Assembly (NCBI GenBank): GCA_937928085.1
Contig: CALFVU010000008.1
Location: 186,001 to 250,000 of the forward strand
Source: an uncultured bacterium
GTDB taxonomy: Bacteria; Spirochaetota; Leptospiria; Leptospirales; Leptonemataceae
Direction of reading: 5' to 3'
Length of the DNA: 64,000 nt
Of the stretch, positions 29,036 through 38,349 are shown in pieces. The position numbers and the translations under genes are program-made. The notes beneath the pieces were generated by a model. That model was not told the DNA's origin and searched no databases. It was given only the letters and a program-made list of their open reading frames with translations. How positions within the stretch are numbered: position 1 is the first letter of the stretch; each line of letters begins with the position of its first letter.

Positions 29036-29260
29036 ATGAAAATTACTGTTTTTGTAAAGCCTAATTCATCTAGAAGAGAAATAAAACAAATCACCGAAAC
29101 AGAATTTCATATAAAATTACATTCCTCACCAGATAAGGGAAAAGCAAATGTAGAATTGATAGAAATATTATCTGAATTTTTCCAAGTTTCTAAAAAAAAA
29201 GTTATCATTCTAAAAGGGCATTTTTCTCGTCAAAAAATTGTAGAAATAATAAATAATTAA
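29036..29260 (+). CDS. DUF167/YggU-family protein
   Basis: The 74-residue protein matches the DUF167 (YggU/UPF0235) family: ITVFVKPNSSRREI at the start, then IKLHSSPDKGKANVELIEIL, which is the conserved PxxGkANxxLi block, and a C-terminal VIILKGHFSRQKIVEI. The family is small, mixed alpha/beta, and of unknown function. It starts 8 nt after fliG and is probably the last gene of the hsp20-fliG transcript. Beyond it lies a non-coding gap of nearly 400 bp. Confidence 0.9.
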   Translation: MKITVFVKPNSSRREIKQITETEFHIKLHSSPDKGKANVELIEILSEFFQVSKKKVIILKGHFSRQKIVEIINN

Positions 29261-29653
29261 GAAAAACATACAAAGTATAATTTTTATATTATTTTTATAA
29301 TATTGATTTGTTCTCTAACAACATTTTATTTAAAAATTATTATTATTGTTATACCAAATTTGACTTTTTCTTGAAGCAATGCAATTATATATATATTGTT
29401 TTTTTTTTTAATTAAAAAATCATTTCGAACTTATATGTTAGTATAGTAAAATTCTCTTACTTTTTTAATGATAGATTATATTGATTCATTGATAGTATGA
29501 CGGAAAATCAAAATAAAACAAATAAAAATTTTTTAATTGATTAGAAGAATTGGATCTCATTATAAAACAATTAAGGAATTACATTAGATTTTTTAGAAAA
29601 TTATAAATAAACAATAAATCATATTTGTATCAAAATTAACATTATTGGTTTGT
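29261..29653. other. Intergenic gap of 393 bp, no convincing gene
   Basis: It is very AT-rich. A TTGACT at 29360-29365 with AT-rich sequence about 17-19 nt later could be a plus-strand promoter. A 15-codon frame opens at about 29497 (MTENQNKTNKNFLID), and a piece of another frame reads LEELDLIIKQLRN shortly after, so a decayed small gene is possible but not shown. An all-AT hairpin lies near 29290. No RNA gene is recognised. Confidence 0.4.
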
Positions 29654-32600
29654 TTATAAAATTTTTATAGAAGATTCTAGATCTATGATAAGTTCAAAAA
29701 TATCGATTGATTTTATATTTTCTTCATTTCTAATGTATTGTTTTATTTTTTCTTGAACTTTTCTAGGATCTCTTATGATAATTTTTTTAAGAACCATCAA
29801 GTATAGATTTAAGATCCTGTATTGAAATCTTAGTTCTTGCAAATTATTGATTTTTGTAGAAAGAATCAAATAGAGCACTTTCTCTAAATTTGATTCTTTA
29901 AAAAATATTAAAAATTTTTTTATATCATATTTCATATCAAGGAAGTAATATAAGAAAGTTTTTTCCAAGGATTTTATTAAGATTTCTAATTTAGTTGAAG
30001 GATCAGAATTTACATTTTGAATTTTTTTTTCAATAGAAATCATTTTTTTAAAAATTTCATTGAATTTTGAAATTTTATCTTTTTCTAAAAGAAATTGATT
30101 TTCTTTGTTTATTAATATGTGAACTAAAGAAAATGTGTTTGAAATTTTTAATAAATTTTCATATAAAATTTTTTTGGGAATATTATAAAATTTTTTATAA
30201 ATTTGATATACATTAATTTGCATTAAAATAACAAGTTTAGCATATTCTTTTAGAATTTCGAAATAACTTTTATTGGTGATTTGATGCATTAAATTAAGAT
30301 ACAAAGAACCTTGGGAATTAATGACTAAATTTAATAATTTTACTTTGACAAGTTCTCTCTTTAATGGAAAATTTTTTAATTCTTCTTTAAATTTTTTTAA
30401 AATATTTACAGAAAAGTACTCTAATAAAAAATAATTTTCTATTTCTTCCGTAAAATTTTCTTGATAGGAATATAATAAATTTTTAAAATATAATTTCGTA
30501 TAACATATCAAATAACAGATTTCTGGATTTGTTAATTCTTGATGATATTTTAGTTCGTTAGGGGGGATAATCGATTCATTTTTCAAGAATTCGATCCAAT
30601 CAGGGATTAAATAATCGTAAGATTTTAGTCGATAAAAATCTAATGCAATTGCTAAATTGTTGAATTCATTATTTTCTAAAACTTTATGAATCATCAATGT
30701 TTCTAGTTTTTTAATGATTTGATTTCTTTTTTTTAGAGAAATGAAATTTTTTTCTTTTAAAGAATTCAAAAAAATTTTTAAGTTTACTTCGTGATCAGAC
30801 ATATCAACTCCGCCAGAATTATCAATAAAATCTGTGTTAACTTTAATTCCTCTTTTTGCTGCCTCGATTCTTGCATAATAAGTCATTCCGAGATTTCCTC
30901 CTTCTGCAATAATTTTTACATTAAGTTCATTTGCATTAACTCTTACATTATCGTTAGAGGTGTCGTGAATATCTTTGTTCGATTCATTTGAAGCTTTAAT
31001 ATAAGTTCCTATACCGCCATTCCATAAGAGATCCGCTTTTGCTTTTAGAATGTATCTAATCAGTTCTTCTCCATTGATGATGTTTTTAGGTATTTCCAGT
31101 CTTTCTTGAATTTCTTTAGATAATTCAATTTTTGCAGAATTTCTTTCGAATATACCTCCTCCCTTCGATAATAATAATTTGTTGTATTCATTCCAACCTT
31201 TTACTTCTTTAAATAACCTTAATCTTTCTTGATAACTTATTTCTGGATCTGGATCTGGATCAATAAAAATATGCAAATGATTAAAAGCAGCTATCAGTTT
31301 GATAGTTTTTGAAAGAAGCATTCCATTTCCAAATACATCTCCGCTCATATCTCCAATACCAATTACAGTGATTTCGTTTTTTTCTGGATCAATTCCGAGT
31401 TCCAGAAAATGTCTTTTTACAGATTCCCAAACTCCTTTTGCAGTGATCCCTTGTTTTTTATGATCATATCCATTGCTTCCCCCGGAAGCAAAAGCATCCT
31501 GTAGCCAGAATTGTTTTTCAATTGAAATACTATTGGCTAAATCACTAAAAGTTGCTGTGCCTTTATCAGCTGCAACTACTAAATAAGGATCGTTTTCGTC
31601 TAAAGTAATTATATTTTTTGGATGCAAGATTTGATGATGAGAATCAATATTATCAGTAATACTCAATAGGCTTGAAATAAATTTTTTATAAAATTCTTGA
31701 GAAATTTCAGAAATTTTTTGTTTTGTATTACCTAAATCTTTCTTGATGATAAATCCTCCTTTAGCACCATTAGGGATAATAATTGTATTTTTTACTAATT
31801 GAGTTTTCATTAGTTCATAAATTTCAGTTCTAAAATCGTCAATACGATCAGACCATCGTATTCCTCCTCGAGCAATCAGATCACTTCGTATATGTATTCC
31901 CTCTAAATCTTTAGAATAAACATAAACTTCATATAGTGGCTTTGGATTTGGAATGAAACTAATTTTTTTTGTTCGAATCTTGATAGCAATTTCATCATAA
32001 TTTAAGAAAAAGTTTGTACGAACCATATTTTCTAATATTTCTTTAATATGTAGAGATATAGTTTGTTCAGAAATTGTATTAAGTTTATAAATATATTCTT
32101 CTATTTTTTTTAATAAAATATTTCTCTGGCTTTGAACTTGACCTTCGAGAAATACTTTTTTTATATATTCAATCAATAATTCCGAAAATTTTGAATGTTT
32201 TATAAAAAACTCTTGTATATAGATTCTTGAATATTGTTTGCAAGACTGATAATAATATACTGCTATTGTTTTGATTAAATTAATTTCTCTTATGTTAAGA
32301 AAAGTAGTCAGTAATAATTGGTTAGTTTTTTCTATTGTATATTTTTCGTTCAGGATATCTTCAATTCCTTCTTCTATTTTTTTTAAAAAATCCAAATTAT
32401 TTTTTTCTAACGGATTTTGAATATAAAAAATATTTAAATATTTGATTGTATCTGGAAAACTAAAATCAAACGAAATTTCTGTTGTAATTTTAAGACCAAT
32501 GCTATCAAGAGCAGGAAATATATCTGTTAAATTGAATCGATAACAAGAATATACATTCAAAGAAATACACTCATTTTTATCAATAGGAGAGATAGAACTA

Positions 32601-34075
32601 CCAAATCTAACATAAAACTTTTTATTTTTTGATATAGTTTCTAAAATCAATAAATTTTTTAGACATTCTTTAGGAGATACATAATCTGTAAAAGCATTGG
32701 GTATTAGTTTAATATAAAAATCAAATTTTTGTTTAAGATTTTTATTATTGGATATTTTATTAGATAATATCTGCAAAAACATATCATACCAAGAGAAAAA
32801 TAATTTTTGAGTATTTTTTCGTAAAAAATTATAAAATTTCTTTAATGAATATTTTTCTGATTTAAGAAAAAAAAATGAATATTCAAATTGATTATAAGTT
32901 CTTCGAAAAAAAGTATGAATATGAATATTATTTTTTTCTAAGTTCTCTTTAAAGTTTACTTTACCAGAAAATTTTTGTAATTCAATTATTAAAACCCATA
33001 TTCCCTGATGTTCTCTATCTTTTGTGATTAAAATTTTTTGTTCATTTACATAGAGATTATTTATAAAGAAAGCTAAACATTCTTGAATTAATTTTTTTGA
33101 TCTTGTAAATAAAATTCCAATAGGTATTAACTGAGATATTTTGAAAATTTCTTTGTATCGAAATCCATTGATAGGTGCATTCAAATCTTTACAAATTTCA
33201 TCTAATTTTCTTCTAATATTAGGAATTAAAAATCTTGGAGTAAGTTCACCTCTTCCAGAAAAACTACCAATGATAAAGTCTACTTTGTTGTTATGAAAAA
33301 ATAATAATAACAATAACGGTTTAAATCTTTTTACATTGCTTTTTATGCTAGATTCTAAGTAATCTATAAATTCATTTTTTTTTGGTTTTGAATTGATGAT
33401 CTTTTGCAATTCGATAATACAAATATTTGAATAAGACTGATTTTTTAAGATTCCCAAAGTTTTTTTTAAATGATTGTTCTCAAAGCTTGAATATCCCATA
33501 ATAATAAAATTTTCTAAAATCCATTCTTTGTCTTTCTTAAGATCTAAATTTTTAAAATTGATTTTTAGGATTTTTTCTTTAATTTTTTTAAAATCATTAA
33601 CAATCATTTCTAATTCTTTTAAATTAAAAAAAATCTGTTTTTGAATTTCTAATAATTTGCGATCTTCTAATTTTTCTATCTCTATGTAAATATAAGATTC
33701 ATTGTTCGAAGAGCCTGGAATATAAGAGTTTAACGAAATAATATTATGATTTTTATCTCGTTGCAAATTAAATAATAAATTGTCTAGTAAAAATATCTGA
33801 ATTCCTATAGATTTTAGATAATCTGCAACAGTATCTACAAGGAAAGGTTTATCTTTAGAATTGATTTCAATAATACTTGTGTGTAAAGGCCAGATTTGTT
33901 TTGAATTATAACATCGAATTTTTATAGTTTTTTTATATTTTAAATTTATAAAAGACCATCTCTCTTTTAAAAAAGATTCTAAGTCTTCTTTTGTTAGTAA
34001 AGAAATATATTCTTGAATTCTACTGTTTAAAATAATTTTTTTAAAATTATCAAATATTCGATTTTTTGATTTCAT
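29654..34075 (-). CDS. Large NAD-specific glutamate dehydrogenase
   Basis: This enzyme interconverts glutamate and 2-oxoglutarate plus ammonium with NAD. At 1473 residues it belongs to the very large L-GDH class, normally about 1550-1650, so it is a compact member. The N-terminal 700 residues are a divergent, Lys/Asn-rich regulatory region. The catalytic core follows: IARGGIRWSDRIDDFRTEIY, IIPNGAKGGF with the catalytic Lys, VVAADKGTATFSDLAN, FASGGSNGYDHKKQGITAKG and VIGIGDMSGDVFGNGMLLS, then IIAEGGNLGMTYYARIE. The C-terminal 300 residues are helical. It is a single gene with about 100 bp of non-coding sequence before the decayed gene upstream. Confidence 0.93.
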   Translation of the reverse strand: MKSKNRIFDNFKKIILNSRIQEYISLLTKEDLESFLKERWSFINLKYKKTIKIRCYNSKQIWPLHTSIIEINSKDKPFLVDTVADYLKSIGIQIFLLDNLLFNLQRDKNHNIISLNSYIPGSSNNESYIYIEIEKLEDRKLLEIQKQIFFNLKELEMIVNDFKKIKEKILKINFKNLDLKKDKEWILENFIIMGYSSFENNHLKKTLGILKNQSYSNICIIELQKIINSKPKKNEFIDYLESSIKSNVKRFKPLLLLLFFHNNKVDFIIGSFSGRGELTPRFLIPNIRRKLDEICKDLNAPINGFRYKEIFKISQLIPIGILFTRSKKLIQECLAFFINNLYVNEQKILITKDREHQGIWVLIIELQKFSGKVNFKENLEKNNIHIHTFFRRTYNQFEYSFFFLKSEKYSLKKFYNFLRKNTQKLFFSWYDMFLQILSNKISNNKNLKQKFDFYIKLIPNAFTDYVSPKECLKNLLILETISKNKKFYVRFGSSISPIDKNECISLNVYSCYRFNLTDIFPALDSIGLKITTEISFDFSFPDTIKYLNIFYIQNPLEKNNLDFLKKIEEGIEDILNEKYTIEKTNQLLLTTFLNIREINLIKTIAVYYYQSCKQYSRIYIQEFFIKHSKFSELLIEYIKKVFLEGQVQSQRNILLKKIEEYIYKLNTISEQTISLHIKEILENMVRTNFFLNYDEIAIKIRTKKISFIPNPKPLYEVYVYSKDLEGIHIRSDLIARGGIRWSDRIDDFRTEIYELMKTQLVKNTIIIPNGAKGGFIIKKDLGNTKQKISEISQEFYKKFISSLLSITDNIDSHHQILHPKNIITLDENDPYLVVAADKGTATFSDLANSISIEKQFWLQDAFASGGSNGYDHKKQGITAKGVWESVKRHFLELGIDPEKNEITVIGIGDMSGDVFGNGMLLSKTIKLIAAFNHLHIFIDPDPDPEISYQERLRLFKEVKGWNEYNKLLLSKGGGIFERNSAKIELSKEIQERLEIPKNIINGEELIRYILKAKADLLWNGGIGTYIKASNESNKDIHDTSNDNVRVNANELNVKIIAEGGNLGMTYYARIEAAKRGIKVNTDFIDNSGGVDMSDHEVNLKIFLNSLKEKNFISLKKRNQIIKKLETLMIHKVLENNEFNNLAIALDFYRLKSYDYLIPDWIEFLKNESIIPPNELKYHQELTNPEICYLICYTKLYFKNLLYSYQENFTEEIENYFLLEYFSVNILKKFKEELKNFPLKRELVKVKLLNLVINSQGSLYLNLMHQITNKSYFEILKEYAKLVILMQINVYQIYKKFYNIPKKILYENLLKISNTFSLVHILINKENQFLLEKDKISKFNEIFKKMISIEKKIQNVNSDPSTKLEILIKSLEKTFLYYFLDMKYDIKKFLIFFKESNLEKVLYLILSTKINNLQELRFQYRILNLYLMVLKKIIIRDPRKVQEKIKQYIRNEENIKSIDIFELIIDLESSIKIL

Positions 34076-34148
34076 AAATTATAATGATTCAGTTCTTAGA
34101 CAATATACAAGCAAAAAATATTTTTAATTTTATATTATGGTTATGCAC

Positions 34149-34177
34149 TTGACTTTTATTGTACAAGTAGTTATCAT
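34149..34177 (+). promoter_or_regulatory. Near-consensus sigma-70 promoter of the decayed gene
   Basis: TTGACT (34149-34154), a 17-nt spacer, and TATCAT (34172-34177). It sits directly in front of the pseudogene and points into it. Transcription would begin about 34184, just before the ATG at 34194. Confidence 0.6.
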
Positions 34178-34193
34178 GTCTCAATTGGGTAAA

Positions 34194-34773
34194 ATGAACA
34201 GTTTTCAGGATTTAGTTAAAATTTTAAAAAAACGAACTAAATATTTGGAAGAGTTAAGAAGATAAATTTTAACCGAAGAATTGATGGATTTTCCAAAAAA
34301 ACTTTGATGATTTTTTTAAAAAACGAATTTGAGCCATTAAAGCAGAATGTAGCTATTTTAAAGCAGGAAGTAAATGCGTTAAAAGGTGCTAATTTTGAAT
34401 GAAAAGCACGAGAGAAAGTACCTAAATATTTTGGTAGAATAATTCAAAAGTGTAAAGTAATTGGATTCGAAGAACTGGAAACTGGTATTTTTGCTTGATG
34501 ATAAATTAGATGAAGGTATTCTAACAAAAGAAGAAAAACAAAAAGTTTTATTATTAAGATGTTGTAGTATCAGGATATTTAAAGCACAATAAAGAGAAAA
34601 GTTGTTATTGGAGTAGAAGTTTCTTTATCTTTAAATGAAGAGGATATGATTCGTGCTAAAAAAAGGACAGAAATTTTTATTAAAAGTTTATCAGATTCTT
34701 ACAATAAGTTCTGATAGTGAGTCTAATTTTTTTATTGAAAAAAGCAGAGGAGTTAGGTGTAATTGTAGTATAA
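34194..34773 (+). pseudogene. Decayed coiled-coil PD-(D/E)XK-like (DUF3782-type) protein gene
   Basis: No open frame spans this 0.6-kb stretch, but pieces in successive frames join into one protein of about 190 residues. The order is MNSFQDLVKILKKRTKYLEE, then EFEPLKQNVAILKQEVNALKGANFE, KAREKVPKYFGRIIQKCK, LLDDKLDEGILTKEEKQKVLLL, DVVVSGYLKHNKEK, VVIGVEVSLSLNEEDMIRAK and finally KKAEELGVIVV with a stop at 34771-34773. This order of a heptad coiled coil, then an acidic DVV strand and an EVS strand, matches a nuclease-like family I recall from Aquificales and cyanobacteria. Damage includes stops at 34263-34265 and 34400-34402 and frameshifts near 34305, 34488, 34556, 34598 and 34712. An ATG at 34176 is also in frame but overlaps the promoter. 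Confidence 0.8.
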
Positions 34774-34785
34774 ATAATTAAAGTA

Positions 34786-36414
34786 TTATTTTAAAATATA
34801 GAATTCCTTTCCTACAGTTCGCATAATTCTTGTATATTCTTTTGAAGGATTTCTATTTTCGGGATAATCTGAATTATAGTGAAGTCCGCGACTTTCTTTT
34901 CTGTATAAAGCAGATAATATGATAATTTTAGCAACTAAAACAATATTACGTAATTCTAAAATTTTATTTTGGATGACTGTTCTTTTATAGAAGTCCATAA
35001 TTTCGTCGTAAAGAAGATTCATTCGTCTTAAAGCTCTTTCTAATCGTAAATTAGATCGAACAATTCCTACGTAGTTCCACATTATTGTTTTTATTTCTTG
35101 TAAGTTATGTTGAACTAGGATCCATTCTTCAGGATTATTCAATCCTTCTTTAAACCAAGGCTTGATTTTTTTCTTTTCTTTAATTGGAATTTCTTTTTTT
35201 AAGTCTTCGAAAATTCTGTATCCAAAAACGAGCCCTTCAAGTAAACTGTTTGATGCTAATCGATTACCACCATGAACTCCTGTGTGAGATACTTCCCCTA
35301 CAGCATATAATCCCTTTAATCGAGTTCTACCCCATAAATCTACTTCTACACCACCGCACATGTAATGAGCTGCGGGAACTACAGGGATAAGTTCTTTGGT
35401 TATATCAATCCCTCTTTCTAGACAAGTGTTGTAAATATTAGGAAATTTTTCTTTTATCTCTGTTTCGTTTTTATGAGTAATGTCTAGATACACACAGGGG
35501 CTTCCACTTCGCTTCATTTCCGCGTCGATAGCTCGGGCTACAATATCTCTGGGTGCCAATTCTTTTAAAGGATGATATTTATCCATGAAAGGTTTGCCTT
35601 TATAATCTAAAAGTTTAGCACCATATCCTCTTAAAGCTTCACTAATCAAAAATGTAGGATAATTTGGTGAGTATAGTGTGGTGGGATGAAATTGATAAAA
35701 TTCCATATTAGTTATAATAGCTCCTGCTTTATAAGCAAGAGCAACGCCATCTCCTGTAGATACTTCTGGATTTGTATTGTATAAATAAACTTGGCCGGCA
35801 CCTCCAGATGCTAAAATTGTCGCTTTTGCTATTACTTTAAAAATTTCCCAAGTTTCTCTTGAATAAACATAAGCTCCATAACAAACAGGTTTTTTTAGAA
35901 TCGGATCTCCTTTTTCATCTAAATGAAATTGGGTAATTAGTTCTACCGCTACATGATTTTCTAAAACTTGAATTCTTTTATTTTCTTTTACTTGTTTTTC
36001 TAAAGCAAGTTCGATTTCTTTACCTGTAATATCTCGAGAATGAACAATTCGATGATGACTATGACCACCTTCTATATGTAGGTCTAAATTTCCGTAACTA
36101 TCTTTTTCGAAACTTACACCAAATTCAATTAATTTTTTTATGTGTTTAGGACCTTCCAGAACTAAAATTTTAACTGCTTCTTCATCGCAAAGACCGGCGC
36201 CGGCAATCAATGTGTCGTGAATGTGATTTTCAAAAGAATCAGTATCACTAAAAACACTTGCAACACCACCTTGAGCGTAAATAGTATTCGATTCGGTAAT
36301 ACTAGATTTTGTAATGATAACTACATTTCCTAACTCAGATATATTTAATGCTGTATAAAGTCCAGAAATACCACTTCCAATAATTAAAAAATCACAGTGG
36401 ATTTCTTCTTGCAT
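34786..36414 (-). CDS. nadB: L-aspartate oxidase
   Basis: NadB oxidises L-aspartate to iminoaspartate, the first step of de novo NAD synthesis. The 542-residue flavoprotein starts with CDFLIIGSGISGLYTALNI. The FAD loop is TIYAQGGVASVFSDTDSFE with HIHDTLIAGAGLCDEE, followed by IEGGHSHHRIVHSRDITG, MEFYQFHPTTLY, LAPRDIVARAID, VPAAHYMCGGVEVD and GLYAVGEVSHTGVHGGNRLA. The C-terminus has the helical domain of the succinate dehydrogenase/aspartate oxidase family; its placement without sdhB/C genes and the aspartate-oxidase motifs favour NadB. It lies 11 nt after the S41 protease gene. Confidence 0.95.
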   Translation of the reverse strand: MQEEIHCDFLIIGSGISGLYTALNISELGNVVIITKSSITESNTIYAQGGVASVFSDTDSFENHIHDTLIAGAGLCDEEAVKILVLEGPKHIKKLIEFGVSFEKDSYGNLDLHIEGGHSHHRIVHSRDITGKEIELALEKQVKENKRIQVLENHVAVELITQFHLDEKGDPILKKPVCYGAYVYSRETWEIFKVIAKATILASGGAGQVYLYNTNPEVSTGDGVALAYKAGAIITNMEFYQFHPTTLYSPNYPTFLISEALRGYGAKLLDYKGKPFMDKYHPLKELAPRDIVARAIDAEMKRSGSPCVYLDITHKNETEIKEKFPNIYNTCLERGIDITKELIPVVPAAHYMCGGVEVDLWGRTRLKGLYAVGEVSHTGVHGGNRLASNSLLEGLVFGYRIFEDLKKEIPIKEKKKIKPWFKEGLNNPEEWILVQHNLQEIKTIMWNYVGIVRSNLRLERALRRMNLLYDEIMDFYKRTVIQNKILELRNIVLVAKIIILSALYRKESRGLHYNSDYPENRNPSKEYTRIMRTVGKEFYILK

Positions 36415-36425
36415 ATATATAAAAA

Positions 36426-38267
36426 TTATGGAAAAGGATACATTTTTAAAGCTTTAAAATATGCTAGGGCACGTACTAATACAACATCTGGTTTGATTGC
36501 ATCATTGGAATGATTTTTTAAATATTCTTCTGATCTTGCTATTTCATTATTGGATATATTTTTTAATTTCTCAATCCAAAGTTGTCTTTGTGGATCTAAT
36601 TGTTTTTTTTCTAATTCAGGTAGATGTTTCCACATATCTTCTTCTCTAAATTTATGTGGAAAAGTTCCATCAATTTCTTCAGAAATAAGGATGTCTGGTT
36701 CAACTCCATATACCTGTATTGTATAACCTTTAGGAGCATAATATCGTGCAGTAGTAAGTTTTATAATAACATTTCCAATTTTTCTAAGGCCCTGTACTGT
36801 AGCTTTACCAAAACTCCTTTCGCCTAAAACTAAAGCCATGTTATGATCCATTAACGCAGATGCAAAAATTTCACTAGCTGAGGCTGAATTTGCATTGATC
36901 AATACCATTATTGGTATTTCTTTGCTGTGTAATACTAATGGAATGGATGGATTTCTTCTTTTTTCAAAAGATTCTCGCTTTCCTTTGATTTCTACAATTA
37001 CTGAATTTTCTGGTACAAAAAGTCCGGCAATTTTTATAGCTTCATCAAGATCTCCACCTGGATTATTTCTAAGATCGATTATCAATCCTTCGAGTTTTCC
37101 TTCTGATTTTTCTATCAAGGAATAATATTCTTTTTTGATTAATTCGGTTGGAGTTTGTTTGTCAAAAAGAAAAGAGGTCAATTTAATGATTCCTATTTTA
37201 TACGGAGTCAATTCATTATATGGAGTTTCTGGGAGATATATAGAAGAAACTGATTTTTGTTGGATCACTCCTCTTTTAATCTTTAAAGTAAAGGTTCTCA
37301 TTTCTGATTTTCTTTCGATTTCTATTTCCACATAAGTATCTTTAGGTCCTCGAATTCTTTTTACTACTTCGTTTAAAGGTAAATTTTCTACAGACTCTCC
37401 ATTTACTTTTCTTATAATATCCCCTGCTTTTAAACCAGCATTCACTGCAGGCGAACCAGGAAGCGGAGTTTCAACTATTACATCTAAATTGCCACCACCT
37501 CTTAAAATAGCACCAATTCCTTCGAAACTGGAATCTTCTGATTCTCTCTTCATTTTTTCCCAGCTTGTTATGTCAATTAATCCACTGTGAGGATCAAAAG
37601 TGGACAAAAAACCATTGGCAGCATAAAAATAAACGTAATGTATTCCAAAATTTTTTGCATATTCATTGGTTTCTTTATCTTCATCTACTTTAGGAGGAAT
37701 TTTATATTTTTCTAGATTATTTTTGATAAATTGAATGGTTTTAAGAAAATCTTCCCGGCTAAAATTAGTTTTTTTCCAAAATTCTTCTAAAATATTCTGC
37801 TCTCTTTTTAATTCTTCTTGTAAATTTTTTGATAAGTCTAACCTTTCTTTAAAAGATAATTTTTTTTGTTTTAATTCTAAGTCTCTTTTTTTATTTTCTT
37901 CTTTAAGTTTCTTATAATCTGGTTCAAGAATGATATACGAATCAAAAGGATGAATTTTGATTATTTTTCCCGTTATAATCCTTTCTTTTTTTATATATTT
38001 ATCGATGTTTTGATAATATTCTTCGGGATATAAAACTAAACTATAAGGTAATGATTTTAATGCAGCTTCTGTTGCTCCAATATATGCTCTTTTTACATTA
38101 ATAGCTTTTGGATCGTAATAGTTTTCTATGGCATATGAAATGATTTCGTCAAACTCTTTTTGAGAAAAATTTTTTGGAATATTTCTGCTTTCTGCTGATT
38201 CACAACCACAAAAACTTAAGTATAACGTAAATACAAAGAGTGTTAAAATGTAATTTTGGATTTTCAT
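36426..38267 (-). CDS. S41-family C-terminal processing protease, lipoprotein-like N-terminus
   Basis: The 613-residue exported protease has a signal peptide ending in a Cys-rich LSFCGCES, plausibly lipidated though not a clean lipobox. A charged helical region of about 230 residues follows, larger than in standard CtpA (about 440 residues in all). A PDZ domain comes next (FEGIGAILRGGGNLDVIVET and AVNAGLKAGDIIRKVNGESV), then the S41 core, with the nucleophilic Ser in LINANSASASEIFAS and the Lys in ERSFGKATVQG. It cleaves C-termini of envelope proteins. The ATG at 38267 has an AGGG site; the earlier ATG at 38288 has none. nadB follows by 11 nt. Confidence 0.88.
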   Translation of the reverse strand: MKIQNYILTLFVFTLYLSFCGCESAESRNIPKNFSQKEFDEIISYAIENYYDPKAINVKRAYIGATEAALKSLPYSLVLYPEEYYQNIDKYIKKERIITGKIIKIHPFDSYIILEPDYKKLKEENKKRDLELKQKKLSFKERLDLSKNLQEELKREQNILEEFWKKTNFSREDFLKTIQFIKNNLEKYKIPPKVDEDKETNEYAKNFGIHYVYFYAANGFLSTFDPHSGLIDITSWEKMKRESEDSSFEGIGAILRGGGNLDVIVETPLPGSPAVNAGLKAGDIIRKVNGESVENLPLNEVVKRIRGPKDTYVEIEIERKSEMRTFTLKIKRGVIQQKSVSSIYLPETPYNELTPYKIGIIKLTSFLFDKQTPTELIKKEYYSLIEKSEGKLEGLIIDLRNNPGGDLDEAIKIAGLFVPENSVIVEIKGKRESFEKRRNPSIPLVLHSKEIPIMVLINANSASASEIFASALMDHNMALVLGERSFGKATVQGLRKIGNVIIKLTTARYYAPKGYTIQVYGVEPDILISEEIDGTFPHKFREEDMWKHLPELEKKQLDPQRQLWIEKLKNISNNEIARSEEYLKNHSNDAIKPDVVLVRALAYFKALKMYPFP

Positions 38268-38349
38268 TGTTGCATCCCTATAAGACATACAAAATCAATA
38301 TTTTTATATTTCAATAAAAAAATGATATTTTTGATCAATATTTTTATTC

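Noticed and set aside
34194-34773. Programmed frameshifting in the broken gene
   Set aside because: Several shifts in different directions plus in-frame stops cannot all be programmed; no slippery heptamer with a structure is seen. Decay is simpler.
38294-38347. 14-bp direct repeat ATCAATATTTTTAT, two copies 40 bp apart
   Set aside because: Low complexity and AT-only apart from one C; could arise by chance and no binding protein is suggested.
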